Shown: positions 34,288-42,139, counted from the stretch's first letter. The stretch: 50,916 nt of DNA from UBA8950 sp034411635 (GCA_034411635.1 DAOUML010000014.1:1-50916); one strand, 5' to 3'. Notes: a model not told the origin generated them from the sequence alone. Program-made: numbers and translations.

Positions 34288-35664
34288 TTACTTGATTTCC
34301 TGCGCGGCGGAATCTTCAATCGCCTGGGCAAGTTGTTCGGGAGTTAGCATACCAGCCAGCAGGCCCTGAACGCTGTCATTAACAACCGAGCCGACAGCCG
34401 GAGGCAGGTACTGGTCGTAGTACAGTTGGAAGTATTCAGCCTGAGACAAATTCTGCTGAATGGCAAGCAGCATCGGGTCAGAAAGTCCCGCTTCGCCGCC
34501 CTTGACCACCGGGATACAGAAACCGGCTTCGGCGCAGGCAACCTGGGCTTCGACGCTGGTCAGCCATTTGACAAAATCAATCGCTTCGGGGGAAGCATTC
34601 TTACCAATGGCAAAGCCGTTGCCGCCGCCGAAAGCGTCGCCGGCATTGCCAGCGCCGCCAGCCACAGCCGGAAAGCCAAAGAAACCGAGGTCATCGCCAA
34701 TGCCTAACTTGTCTTCGCTGTTATCTTTTTGAACAGCCGGGGCCCACTGACCCATCAATTCCATGGCGGCCTGTCCGTTGCCAACCAGGGTGGCCTGGTC
34801 GCCATAGGTCGCGCCCAGGAAGCCAGGCTGGAAGGGTTCAAGCGCGTTGAGTTCCAGCAGTTTATAGCCAGCCTGCACAAAACAATCATCGGTAAAGCCG
34901 GTAACGCGGGTAGCCGCGCTGACAAAGCCTTCGCCGCCGCAAAGACGGGTGGCAAGGTAGCCGTACCAGAAATGGCCGGGCCATTTGTCGCCTTCGCCGA
35001 GGGCAATCGGAATGATGCCAGCGGCTTTGAAAGCGGTTACGGCAGCGAGCATGTCGTCCCAGGTTTGAATGGGAGCAGCAACGCCAGCCTGTTCAAAAAG
35101 TGCCTTGTTGTACCAGAAGCCGACCATGCCCATATCCCACGGCACGCCATAGTTCTTGCCATCAAGCGCGTAGACGCCCAGCGCGCCCTGTGAAAAGGTG
35201 TTGCGCCATGCGCCGCCATCGGCATCGAGATCGGCGGTAATGTCTTTCAGCAAACCAGCGCTGGCATACTCATTCATCACGCCACCGCCCCAACTCTGGA
35301 AGATATCAGGCGGTTCGCCAGATTGCATGACGGTGGTCAGTTTGGTCTTGAAGTTTTCATTCTCCAAAACAGTGATTTCGACAAGAATATCAGGATTGGC
35401 AGCCATATAATCATCGGCAAGTTTCTGCCAGACGGCTTTCTGGGCTTCTTCGGTGGTGATGTGCCACCAGGTAACAACGACTTTATCGGCGGCTGGGGCA
35501 GCGTCATCGGCTGGGGCAGCCGGGGCAGCGGGAGCGGCGGGTTCACTGCCACCCGAGGAGGGAGCCGGCGCGGAAGGGGCTTCCGTTGCCGGCGCGCCAC
35601 ACGCGGTCAGGGCAAACGAGAAAACAATCAGGATGCTCAACAGAGCGTAAATCTTGCGAAACAT
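34288..35664 (-). CDS. Oligosaccharide ABC transporter substrate-binding lipoprotein
   Basis: This 458-residue lipoprotein has lipobox LTAC and a long Ala/Pro/Ser-rich linker (about residues 24-60). The mature part is a type II binding fold of the CUT1 family: VTWWHITTEEAQK, SGEPPDIFQSWGGGV, GVPWDMGMVGFWYNKALFEQAGV and a C-terminal AMELMGQWAP region. It should capture xylo-oligosaccharides for the two permeases that follow. AGAAGGAG precedes the ATG. A LacI-type operator and a long leader lie upstream. Confidence 0.93.
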   Translation of the reverse strand: MFRKIYALLSILIVFSFALTACGAPATEAPSAPAPSSGGSEPAAPAAPAAPADDAAPAADKVVVTWWHITTEEAQKAVWQKLADDYMAANPDILVEITVLENENFKTKLTTVMQSGEPPDIFQSWGGGVMNEYASAGLLKDITADLDADGGAWRNTFSQGALGVYALDGKNYGVPWDMGMVGFWYNKALFEQAGVAAPIQTWDDMLAAVTAFKAAGIIPIALGEGDKWPGHFWYGYLATRLCGGEGFVSAATRVTGFTDDCFVQAGYKLLELNALEPFQPGFLGATYGDQATLVGNGQAAMELMGQWAPAVQKDNSEDKLGIGDDLGFFGFPAVAGGAGNAGDAFGGGNGFAIGKNASPEAIDFVKWLTSVEAQVACAEAGFCIPVVKGGEAGLSDPMLLAIQQNLSQAEYFQLYYDQYLPPAVGSVVNDSVQGLLAGMLTPEQLAQAIEDSAAQEIK

Positions 35665-35695
35665 AGTCCTTCTCCTTCTGAAATATGAGAAACAA

Positions 35696-35701
35696 AGTAT
35701 A
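35696..35701 (-). promoter_or_regulatory. Possible -10 of the oligosaccharide-uptake operon
   Basis: TATACT on the minus strand (within the palindrome AAGTATACTT), about 32 bases before the binding-protein ATG. No good -35 is visible. An alternative promoter may lie just upstream of the operator at 35829, inside the end of the lacI gene. Confidence 0.35.
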
Positions 35702-35828
35702 CTTACCAGGTTTAGAGTAAAACTCTGAACACTTTTGCAGGTTTTCCTTATGTCTGTTCAGGGCAGGAAAGCCTGCATTTTGATAGATTTATCGATACCA
35801 CTCACCTCCTTTATTTGTAAAACGTTTC

Positions 35829-35842
35829 CGGTAACGTTACCG
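35829..35842. promoter_or_regulatory. LacI-type operator upstream of sugar-binding protein gene
   Basis: Perfect 14-bp palindrome CGGTAACGTTACCG with the central CG typical of LacI-family sites. It is identical in core to the site before lacI, in the same flanking context (TTTC before, GA after). Confidence 0.85.
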
Positions 35843-35866
35843 AAGGCGATAAAAAAATAAACATCA

Positions 35867-36880
35867 TCACGCGCCAATTGACCTGCACGAGCCGCGTTCA
35901 ATCAGTTTGGTTGGCACGCGAATTGTTTTTTCAGAAAGCGATTCGCCATTAATCAAAGCGATCAGCATATTGGTGGCAATGTAGCCCATTTCGCCAATAA
36001 ATTGATCGATGGTCGTCAGGTTCATATACTCCGATTCGGGGATATTATCAAACCCTATCACAGAAAGATCATCGGGAATTCGCAGGCCCAATTCATGCGC
36101 CGCCTGAAAAACCCCCTGCGCAGTCTGGTCATTGGATGCAAAAATAGCCGTCGGCGGCGATTCAAGGGATAGCAACTGGCGCGCGCAAATCAAACCGGTA
36201 CTGGTCGTAAAATCGCCAGACCTGATCAGGTTTTCATCTACCGCAATATCTGCCCCCGTAAGCGCATCGCGGTAGGCTTGCAAACGCCGCGCCGCGCTCT
36301 CCAATTCGGGGCGTCCACCAATAAAACCGATGCGGCGATGATTCAACTCAAACAAATACTTCATTGCATCCATCGCGCCCTGATAGTTGGTCGCATGAAC
36401 CACAGGATAACTGGGATTAACCACCGAAGGATCAACTGAAACAATCGGGCCATCAGAATGAAACTCTGTTGCCGCCGCAGCAACAATCACAACCCCATCG
36501 GCAATTGAATTATTTAACAGAGAAACATACTTTTGCTCATGCAAAGCCGTTCCATGCTTTTGCGCATCCCCGGTGGTGTAAACCAGCAAATCATAATCAG
36601 ATTCAGCAATCGCCCGGTTAACCCCTTTCATCACCTCAATCGCATACGGAAAGGCAATATCGGGCATAATCAGCCCAATCAGGTTGGTGCGATAACTACG
36701 CATACTCCGCGCAGCCAGGTTGCTGGTATAGCCCAACGTCTCAATAACCTTCAAAATATGATCCTGAGTGTCGCTGGCAACATCGAATCTGCCATTCAAC
36801 ACGCGTGAAACGGTTGAAACAGAAACACCTGCCGCCTTTGCAACATCTTGAATGGTTACTGACTGGCTTCTTTTGCGCAT
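35867..36880 (-). CDS. LacI-family transcriptional regulator of the xylan operon
   Basis: This 337-residue regulator has an N-terminal helix-turn-helix and hinge helix (VTIQDVAKAAGVSVSTVSRVLNG, about residues 8-30; LAARSMRS). A sugar-binding core follows (LIGLIMPDIAFPYAIEVMKGV; IFASNDQTAQGV; DLSVIGFDNIPESEY). It should repress the downstream uptake and hydrolase genes until a xylo-oligosaccharide or related sugar binds. Its own promoter is followed directly by the same palindrome, so self-repression is expected. AGGAA lies before the ATG. Confidence 0.93.
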   Translation of the reverse strand: MRKRSQSVTIQDVAKAAGVSVSTVSRVLNGRFDVASDTQDHILKVIETLGYTSNLAARSMRSYRTNLIGLIMPDIAFPYAIEVMKGVNRAIAESDYDLLVYTTGDAQKHGTALHEQKYVSLLNNSIADGVVIVAAAATEFHSDGPIVSVDPSVVNPSYPVVHATNYQGAMDAMKYLFELNHRRIGFIGGRPELESAARRLQAYRDALTGADIAVDENLIRSGDFTTSTGLICARQLLSLESPPTAIFASNDQTAQGVFQAAHELGLRIPDDLSVIGFDNIPESEYMNLTTIDQFIGEMGYIATNMLIALINGESLSEKTIRVPTKLIERGSCRSIGA

Positions 36881-36914
36881 TATAATTCCTGTAAAATACT
36901 TCCGGTATCATTTC

Positions 36915-36928
36915 CGGTAACGTTACCG
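36915..36928. promoter_or_regulatory. LacI-type operator upstream of lacI gene
   Basis: Perfect palindrome CGGTAACGTTACCG just downstream of the -10. A second, weaker CCGGTATCATTTCCGG-like sequence lies next to it toward the gene (about 36903-36917). Confidence 0.85.
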
Positions 36929-36930
36929 AT

Positions 36931-36959
36931 ATTATTTCACACTTTCAGAAAAATGTCAA
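36931..36959 (-). promoter_or_regulatory. Promoter of lacI-type gene
   Basis: TTGACA (36959-36954) and AATAAT (36936-36931) on the minus strand, 17 bp apart. The operator begins directly after the -10, which fits repression. Confidence 0.65.
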
Positions 36960-36974
36960 TCTCTGTGAAAAAAA

Positions 36975-37529
36975 TCACCCTATCCCCAGAATACTTTGCG
37001 CTTCGCGAAACGCCTCATCATAAGCCGCCTCAAGGGCCGGGTGATGTCCGCGCAGGCCTGCCACAACCTTCTCGCTCCATAAAACATATTCCCGAATGCG
37101 AACCTCGCCCCAATCGGGCGGCGGCGTGTGAACAATATCGCGCAAATTCGAGATTTTATCGGCAATTTTAACCGCCCGCGCGCGAACCGATTTATGCGGC
37201 GCATTCACAATTTGCAAGCGTTTACGCTCGGCTTTGGGCAGGTCTTTGTCGTCGGTGGCCTCCAGCACCACCGCGCAAACTTCCGCGCCAAAATGAGCGC
37301 TCAACTCTTCGGGGCTGGTTTCAGTATCTTCCACCGTATCATGCAAAATAGCCGCCAGCAGCGTGGTTTCGTCGCGAATTCCGCCCACGCGCCACAAAAG
37401 TTCGGCCACCGCGATTGGATGATTAATGTAGGGCGCCTGGTCGGCCCCTTTGCGGCGCTGATGACGGTGCTTTTCAGCCGCGAACAAGATCGCCGCAAGC
37501 AAATTACCAGGCAGGTTGGGGTTGTTCAT
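36975..37529 (-). CDS. HD-domain hydrolase, MESH1-like (p)ppGpp hydrolase
   Basis: This 184-residue protein matches the stand-alone SpoT-like hydrolase MESH1 in length and motifs: INHP with His37, HDTVEDT with His63, Asp64, Glu67 and Asp68, and KIADKISNLRD with Asp124. No synthetase or TGS domain is present. It should hydrolyse (p)ppGpp or a related nucleotide with Mn2+. The ATG at 37529 is preceded by AAGGAG; longer in-frame starts lack a site. It is divergent from ruvA. Confidence 0.87.
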   Translation of the reverse strand: MNNPNLPGNLLAAILFAAEKHRHQRRKGADQAPYINHPIAVAELLWRVGGIRDETTLLAAILHDTVEDTETSPEELSAHFGAEVCAVVLEATDDKDLPKAERKRLQIVNAPHKSVRARAVKIADKISNLRDIVHTPPPDWGEVRIREYVLWSEKVVAGLRGHHPALEAAYDEAFREAQSILGIG

Positions 37530-37603
37530 CCTCTTCTCCTTCCGAAATTGATACCATTCCAGTCTACAACACAAAAGCAAGCCCGTCAATTTCAAAAACG
37601 CGA

Positions 37604-37609
37604 TAAAAT
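37604..37609 (+). promoter_or_regulatory. -10 element of ruvA (possible leaderless start)
   Basis: TAAAAT ends six bases before the ruvA ATG, and no Shine-Dalgarno sequence is present. The geometry equals that at 6478-6490. Confidence 0.45.
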
Positions 37610-37615
37610 CAGGCC

Positions 37616-38194
37616 ATGATTGCCACCTTACACGGAGAAATCCAACACAAAGAAGAGACCGCCCTGATTATCGCCGTTGGCGGCGTGGGATTGCGCGTTT
37701 TCGCCCCAAAAAGCATGGTCGAATCGCTCAATGTGGGCGAAAAAACCTTCCTCTTTACGCACCTGATTGTGCGCGAAAATGAACTTTCGCTCTACGGATT
37801 CGAAAATGCGGAAGAACGACACCTGTTCCTGACCCTGCTCGGCGTAGACGGCGTGGGCCCCAAAGTGGCGCTCTCGGTGCTGGCCACCCTCAGCCTGGAT
37901 GCCGTACAACGAGCCGTCTTCAGCGAAGAGCCGGAACTGCTCAGCCGCGTTCCAGGCGTGGGCAAAAAAACCGCCCAGAAAATCGTCCTCTACCTGCAAG
38001 ACCGCCTGAAACCGACCGATACCCTCGGCCAGGTCGCCAGCATGTCCGACGCCGATTCCGAAGTCCTGGCCGCGCTAACCGCTCTGGGCTACAGCGTGGT
38101 TGAGGGCCAAACCGCCATTCAATCCCTGCCCAAAGATGCGCCCAAAGAGGTGGAAGAACGTCTGCGGGTTGCGCTGGGGTATTTCAACCGCTAA
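37616..38194 (+). CDS. ruvA: Holliday junction branch-migration protein RuvA
   Basis: This 192-residue protein has the RuvA layout. The N-terminal OB fold is MIATLHGEI...VGGVGLRVF, followed by HLIVRENELSLYGF. Two helix-hairpin-helix motifs come next (LLGVDGVGPKVAL, about residues 72-84; LLSRVPGVGKKTAQKIV, about 107-123), then the C-terminal RuvB-contact domain. It binds four-way DNA junctions as a tetramer and recruits RuvB. ruvB and ruvC are not in the window, so the usual ruv cluster is split here. Confidence 0.96.
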   Translation: MIATLHGEIQHKEETALIIAVGGVGLRVFAPKSMVESLNVGEKTFLFTHLIVRENELSLYGFENAEERHLFLTLLGVDGVGPKVALSVLATLSLDAVQRAVFSEEPELLSRVPGVGKKTAQKIVLYLQDRLKPTDTLGQVASMSDADSEVLAALTALGYSVVEGQTAIQSLPKDAPKEVEERLRVALGYFNR

Positions 38195-38203
38195 AAACAC
38201 ACC

Positions 38204-38237
38204 AGACCTGACAGGTTTTAAGAAACCTGTCAGGTCT
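38204..38237. repeat. Palindromic repeat between ruvA and proC
   Basis: AGACCTGACAGGTTT (38204-38218) and its exact complement (38223-38237) with a TAAG loop. It could fold in the ruvA-proC transcript, but no T run follows. The regular sequence suggests a dispersed repeat. Confidence 0.75.
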
Positions 38238-38260
38238 TCATGTTAAGGAGACCACATCAG

Positions 38261-39112
38261 ATGCTCACAAAAAAAATAGCCTTCATCGGCTCTGGCGCAA
38301 TGGGGGAGGCCATGCTGGCCGGCCTGCTGCGCCAGGGACTTTCGCGCCCCGAAAACCTGCGCACCGCCGATGCCCGCGCTGAGCGCGTTGAAGAATTGCG
38401 CAAGAAATACGGAACCGTGCCATTTACCGATAACACGCAGGCCGTAGACGGCGCGGATGTGGTCATCCTGTCGGTTAAGCCGCAGCGGTTAAGTGATGTG
38501 CTGGCCGGACTAAAAGGACACATTCGCGCGGATGCGCTGGTGCTTTCGATTGTGGCCGGGGCAAAAATCTCAAAAATCAGCCGGGGACTGGGGCTAAATG
38601 CTGTGGCGCGCTCCATGCCCAATACCCCGGCCCAAATCAGTCGCGGAATCACGGTCTGGATTGCTTCGAGCGCGGTGGACGAGGCTCAAAAAGAAACTGC
38701 CCGCCATATTTTAGGCGCATTGGGCGAACAGGTGGAGGTGGATGATGAAAATTACCTCGATATGGCTACTGCGCTTTCTGGCACCGGGCCAGGCTACATC
38801 TTCTTATTTATGGAAGCGATGATTGACGCCGGGGTGCACCTGGGTTTTTCGCGCCGCGTTTCTGAGCAGTTGGTACTCGAAACCATCAAAGGTTCGGTGG
38901 CTTACTACGAAAACCTGAACCAGAAAGGCGAAACGCATGTGGCCGCTTTGCGCAACCAGGTCACTTCGCCCGGCGGCACCACCGCCGAAGCGATGTATTT
39001 TTTGGAAAAAGCCGGCTTCCGCACGGCGATTTCGCGGGCCATTTGGGCTGCGTATGAGCGTTCGCTCGAACTTGGCAAGGAGGCGCCCACCCACCCACCC
39101 GAGTCGGGGTAA
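38261..39112 (+). CDS. proC: Pyrroline-5-carboxylate reductase
   Basis: This 283-residue NAD(P)H-dependent enzyme makes proline from pyrroline-5-carboxylate. The Rossmann start IAFIGSGAMGEAML, then VILSVKPQ, the SMPNTPAQISRG motif, and the C-terminal signature VTSPGGTTAEAMYFLE (about residues 232-247) identify it. The ATG at 38261 follows AAGGAG. An in-frame start at 38240 lies within the palindromic repeat region. It probably follows ruvA in one transcript or has a promoter in the gap. Confidence 0.95.
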   Translation: MLTKKIAFIGSGAMGEAMLAGLLRQGLSRPENLRTADARAERVEELRKKYGTVPFTDNTQAVDGADVVILSVKPQRLSDVLAGLKGHIRADALVLSIVAGAKISKISRGLGLNAVARSMPNTPAQISRGITVWIASSAVDEAQKETARHILGALGEQVEVDDENYLDMATALSGTGPGYIFLFMEAMIDAGVHLGFSRRVSEQLVLETIKGSVAYYENLNQKGETHVAALRNQVTSPGGTTAEAMYFLEKAGFRTAISRAIWAAYERSLELGKEAPTHPPESG

Positions 39113-39150
39113 GTACCGCGACATTCATATCGCTCCCTGCCTGCGCAAAG

Positions 39151-39168
39151 CGCAAGATAAATCTTGCG
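39151..39168. repeat. Small inverted repeat after proC
   Basis: CGCAAGAT (39151-39158) and ATCTTGCG (39161-39168) with a 2-nt loop. The surrounding GTACCGCG...TTGCGGTAC is also roughly inverted, so this may be a remnant of a dispersed element. Confidence 0.45.
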
Positions 39169-39205
39169 GTACAAAGCCCTGCAACTGTTAGAAAGCTGTT
39201 AAACC

Positions 39206-39241
39206 CCGCCGAGATAGTTTGACATCAAACTATCTCGGCGG
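39206..39241. promoter_or_regulatory. Perfect palindrome overlapping the pirin promoter (putative operator)
   Basis: Arms of 17 nt (39206-39222 and 39225-39241) with a 2-nt centre. The inner part TAGTTTGACATCAAACTA covers the -35 box and the outer part fills the spacer. Binding of a dimeric repressor here would block the promoter. Confidence 0.75.
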
Positions 39242-39247
39242 TATAAT
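39219..39247 (+). promoter_or_regulatory. Consensus promoter of pirin gene
   Basis: TTGACA (39219-39224), 17-bp spacer, TATAAT (39242-39247). This is an exact sigma-70 consensus, with the start expected near 39254. Confidence 0.87.
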
Positions 39248-39286
39248 TTGGACATTGATAATCCAGATTAGAGATAGGATCGTAAA

Positions 39287-40150
39287 ATGAAAACTATTCG
39301 TAAAATTGCAGAAATTATTCAGCCGCAATACGTTATCGAGGGCGCGGGCGTGTTATTGCAGCGTTCTTTTTCGCCAAAAACCTCCAACCTGTTTGACCCG
39401 TTTCTGCTGTTTGACCATTTCGCCTTTAACGACCCGCTCGAAGGGCCGATTCGCGGGTTTCCAACCCACCCGCATCGTGGCATTGAGACGGTGACGTATA
39501 TGCTCGAAGGGCAGGTGCGCCATCGCGATAGTTTGGGCAATCAGGGCGAAATTGGCCCCGGCGCGGTGCAATGGATGACCAGTGGTGGTGGTATTTTGCA
39601 CGAGGAAATGCCCCGACGCGGGCCAAAGGGCGTCATTTATGGCTTCCAGTTGTGGGTAAATCTGCCTGCGCGCTTGAAGATGTCGCAGCCGCGCTATCAG
39701 GAAATTAATGGCGCAACCATTCCGAGCATAACGCAAGACGGCGTGACGGTGCGCCTGGTGGCGGGGGAGTATGGCGGAATCATTGGCCCGGCGACAGAGA
39801 TTGCCGCCCAACCAATTTATATGGATGCGCGGGTGGAGGCCGGTCATGCGTTTGAGATGGAAATTCCACGCGGGCATACCGCGCTGGTTTATGTCTTTGA
39901 GGGCGAGGGGATTTTTGATAACGGCGACCAGGATGAGGCGCAGCGCGTTCCAGCCGTTCGGATGGTAAAATTTACGGATGGCGATTGGCTAAAGGTTCGC
40001 GCAGCCGAAGATCAGTACATCCGCTTTATGCTGATAGCGGGCGCGCCTTTTGGCGAGCCGATTGCGCCTTATGGGCCATTTGTGATGAATACGCAAGATG
40101 AAATCCGCCAGGCGTTGATGGATTTGCGCAACGGGACCTTTGTGAAATAG
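39287..40150 (+). CDS. Pirin-family protein
   Basis: This 287-residue bicupin has a GFPTHPHRGIETVTY motif that supplies His61 and His63. WMTSGGGILHEEMP supplies His105 and Glu107. These are the four metal ligands of pirins. Some bacterial pirins act as quercetin 2,3-dioxygenases and others as redox-responsive partners; the role here is not known. A GATAGGAT site precedes the ATG. The gene has a consensus promoter under a large palindrome, so it is probably tightly repressed until a signal such as an electrophile is present. Confidence 0.92.
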   Translation: MKTIRKIAEIIQPQYVIEGAGVLLQRSFSPKTSNLFDPFLLFDHFAFNDPLEGPIRGFPTHPHRGIETVTYMLEGQVRHRDSLGNQGEIGPGAVQWMTSGGGILHEEMPRRGPKGVIYGFQLWVNLPARLKMSQPRYQEINGATIPSITQDGVTVRLVAGEYGGIIGPATEIAAQPIYMDARVEAGHAFEMEIPRGHTALVYVFEGEGIFDNGDQDEAQRVPAVRMVKFTDGDWLKVRAAEDQYIRFMLIAGAPFGEPIAPYGPFVMNTQDEIRQALMDLRNGTFVK

Positions 40151-40204
40151 CGCCGCGCCTGAAGATGGCGGCAAGTTGCCGTCATTCCTGAAAAGGAGCG
40201 CGTG

Positions 40205-40522
40205 ATGTGGATTGTGATTGGGCTTGTGGGGTTGGTTGTTGTTTCAATTACTTCGGTAATAAGTACGCTGTTTGTGATCGTAATGCTGAACGGGTTCACG
40301 TCGCTGCCCGATGACATGGTTTTGCTCTATGGTGGCTGCGCGTTTGGCCTGGGGCCGCTTTTCGGGTTGCTGAGCGGGCTGGCTTCCAAGAAAATTAGTG
40401 AGATCAGTTCAATCCCTGCCTGGCTGGCGGGGATTGGTTTTATTTCGGCTTTTACCACCCTGACGCCCTTTGTGCTGGTTGGGTTTACCCTGTTTTTGCT
40501 GGTGGCGTTCGGAAAAATGTAG
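40205..40522 (+). CDS. Small three-helix membrane protein, unknown function
   Basis: This 105-residue protein has hydrophobic helices at about residues 2-28, 38-60 and 72-102. AAGGAG lies six bases before the ATG at 40205, so this start is preferred to the GTG three bases earlier. It follows the pirin gene by 54 bp on the same strand and may be co-transcribed. No family is recognised. Confidence 0.65.
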   Translation: MWIVIGLVGLVVVSITSVISTLFVIVMLNGFTSLPDDMVLLYGGCAFGLGPLFGLLSGLASKKISEISSIPAWLAGIGFISAFTTLTPFVLVGFTLFLLVAFGKM

Positions 40523-40532
40523 CGGCTGCCAC

Positions 40533-41300
40533 TCAGGCAACATCCAGGCCGGTGATGCGGGTGAGAAGGCGGTGGATGAGCATAAAAGGCGCGATCAGGA
40601 GCAGATGAATGATCAGGCTGACCAGCAGAACAAGGGCCGTGCCGCGCAAAAATTCGTTAAGCGGCGGGGCCAGGTGGGTCAACATCCAGGGGCCGGCGCC
40701 GGCCAGCAGCAACAGCGCCAGCAAAATGGCGATGACCACCAATGGAGGTTTCCAGGCCTGGCGGTCTGAGTCGGAGGGCATCATGGTGCTGGAGACGGCA
40801 AAAGCGAGGTAGAACCATAGCCAGAAATCGGGCAGGCCGGGCAAAATGCTCAGGCCGAACGCGAACGCATCCCAGCGCGAGAGGCGCAGGGCGTCCCACA
40901 TAATGGCAAGGTGAAGTTTTTCAACGGCTACCCAGGCCAAAAAGAGCGTGCCAAACAGGATGGGGGCCGCGCCCACGAGCGAATCACGCACAAAATCGCT
41001 GCGTTCGGTTTCGACATAGCCCATACGCAGGCGTCCATCGGGCATGGGGGCGGGAATGAGCGAGAATTTGCCTGTGCGCACCCAGAGCAGTTTTGCCATC
41101 ACAAAATGGCTCAACTCATGCAGAAAAACGCCCGGAATAAAAATAAGCGCAAAAATACCAATGGTAATACCGGGGTTGCGGGTAAGAATCAGAAAGACGG
41201 TTTGAATCTCGCGGTGCATTTTGCGCTGCAAGAAAACCAGCGCCGCCAGGGCCAGAGAGAGCCAGAGCAGTCCATCGAGGGAGGTGAGAAAGAGCGGCAT
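40533..41300 (-). CDS. Membrane metallopeptidase-like protein with HELSH motif (M50-like)
   Basis: This 255-residue integral membrane protein has about six helices. GVFLHELSHFVMAKLLWV puts an HExxH zinc motif (residues 61-65) in a membrane helix, as in M50/site-2-type peptidases. The third metal ligand (LDG/NPDG motif) is not clear, so peptidase activity is uncertain. A longer start at 41351 would sit inside the tpiA terminator, so ATG 41300 is preferred although no ribosome-binding site is visible. It faces the small membrane protein gene, with only 10 bp between their ends. Confidence 0.72.
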   Translation of the reverse strand: MPLFLTSLDGLLWLSLALAALVFLQRKMHREIQTVFLILTRNPGITIGIFALIFIPGVFLHELSHFVMAKLLWVRTGKFSLIPAPMPDGRLRMGYVETERSDFVRDSLVGAAPILFGTLFLAWVAVEKLHLAIMWDALRLSRWDAFAFGLSILPGLPDFWLWFYLAFAVSSTMMPSDSDRQAWKPPLVVIAILLALLLLAGAGPWMLTHLAPPLNEFLRGTALVLLVSLIIHLLLIAPFMLIHRLLTRITGLDVA

Positions 41301-41315
41301 GAGTTTTTTGGATGA

Positions 41316-41356
41316 AAAAGAACCGATGGCCGCCAGAGAAGGAGCGGCCATCGGTT
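41316..41356 (-). terminator. Rho-independent terminator after tpiA
   Basis: On the minus strand, AACCGATGGCCGC (41356-41344) pairs with GCGGCCATCGGTT (41333-41321), followed by CTTTTT. Confidence 0.85.
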
Positions 41357-41383
41357 TTATCGTCAGGAGTGGTTAAGGCGAAC

Positions 41384-42139
41384 TTAACCCGCCGCGGCCT
41401 GGGCGATTAGCACAAAGTCGTCTTTCAGGCTTGCGCCACCCACCAGAGCGCCATCAATATCAGGTTGGGAGAAGAATTCAGCCGCATTGGCCCCGGTGAC
41501 AGAGCCGCCATACAGAATGCGGATTTGTTCAGCCGCTTGCTGCCCGAACAGTTCGACCAATACCGCGCGAATGACCTGCCCATGAACCTGCTGGGCGTTT
41601 TCGCCGGAGGAGGCGCGTCCCGTTCCAATGGCCCAGACCGGTTCGTAGGCGATGACCAGGCTGGGGGCAAATTCGGGGCTGACGCCTGCCAGGGCGGCCA
41701 GGGTTTGGCGGCGGACGACTTCGGCGGTTTGTCCGGCTTCGTTCTCTGCGAGCGTTTCGCCAACACAGACAATCGGGATGATGCCATGCTTTTGGGCAGC
41801 CAAAACGCGCTTGTTGACAGTCTGGTCGGTTTCGCCGAAATACTGTCGGCGCTCGGAGTGGCCGAGGATGACATACTGGCAAAATTCCTTAACCATATTG
41901 GGGGCAATTTCGCCAGTGAAGGCACCTTTTTCTTCCCAGTGCATGTTCTGCGCGCCCAGGCCGATCTCGGTGCCACTGAGCATGTTGGCAATTGCCAAAA
42001 TGGAAAGATAAGGTGGGCAAATCACTTTTTCGACGCCTTGAACGGCTTTCAAGGACGGGCCAATGGCTGAAACAAATTCGCGCGCTTCAGCGACGGTTTT
42101 GTTCATTTTCCAGTTGCCTGCTACAAAGGGGGTTCTCAT
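41384..42139 (-). CDS. tpiA: Triosephosphate isomerase
   Basis: This 251-residue glycolytic enzyme interconverts dihydroxyacetone phosphate and glyceraldehyde 3-phosphate. Catalytic residues are Lys11 (GNWKMNK), His94 (ILGHSERR) and Glu166 (IAYEPVWAIGTG). Phosphate-binding loops ILYGGSV and GALVGGASL are present. The ATG at 42139 follows GAGG. It stands alone with its own terminator; a TATAAT lies at 42209-42204. Confidence 0.97.
   Translation of the reverse strand: MRTPFVAGNWKMNKTVAEAREFVSAIGPSLKAVQGVEKVICPPYLSILAIANMLSGTEIGLGAQNMHWEEKGAFTGEIAPNMVKEFCQYVILGHSERRQYFGETDQTVNKRVLAAQKHGIIPIVCVGETLAENEAGQTAEVVRRQTLAALAGVSPEFAPSLVIAYEPVWAIGTGRASSGENAQQVHGQVIRAVLVELFGQQAAEQIRILYGGSVTGANAAEFFSQPDIDGALVGGASLKDDFVLIAQAAAG

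Noticed and set aside
40141..40200. ATGGCGGCAA/TTGCCGTCAT inverted repeat after the pirin gene as a terminator
   Set aside because: The arms are short and imperfect, and no T run follows. It is too weak to annotate.
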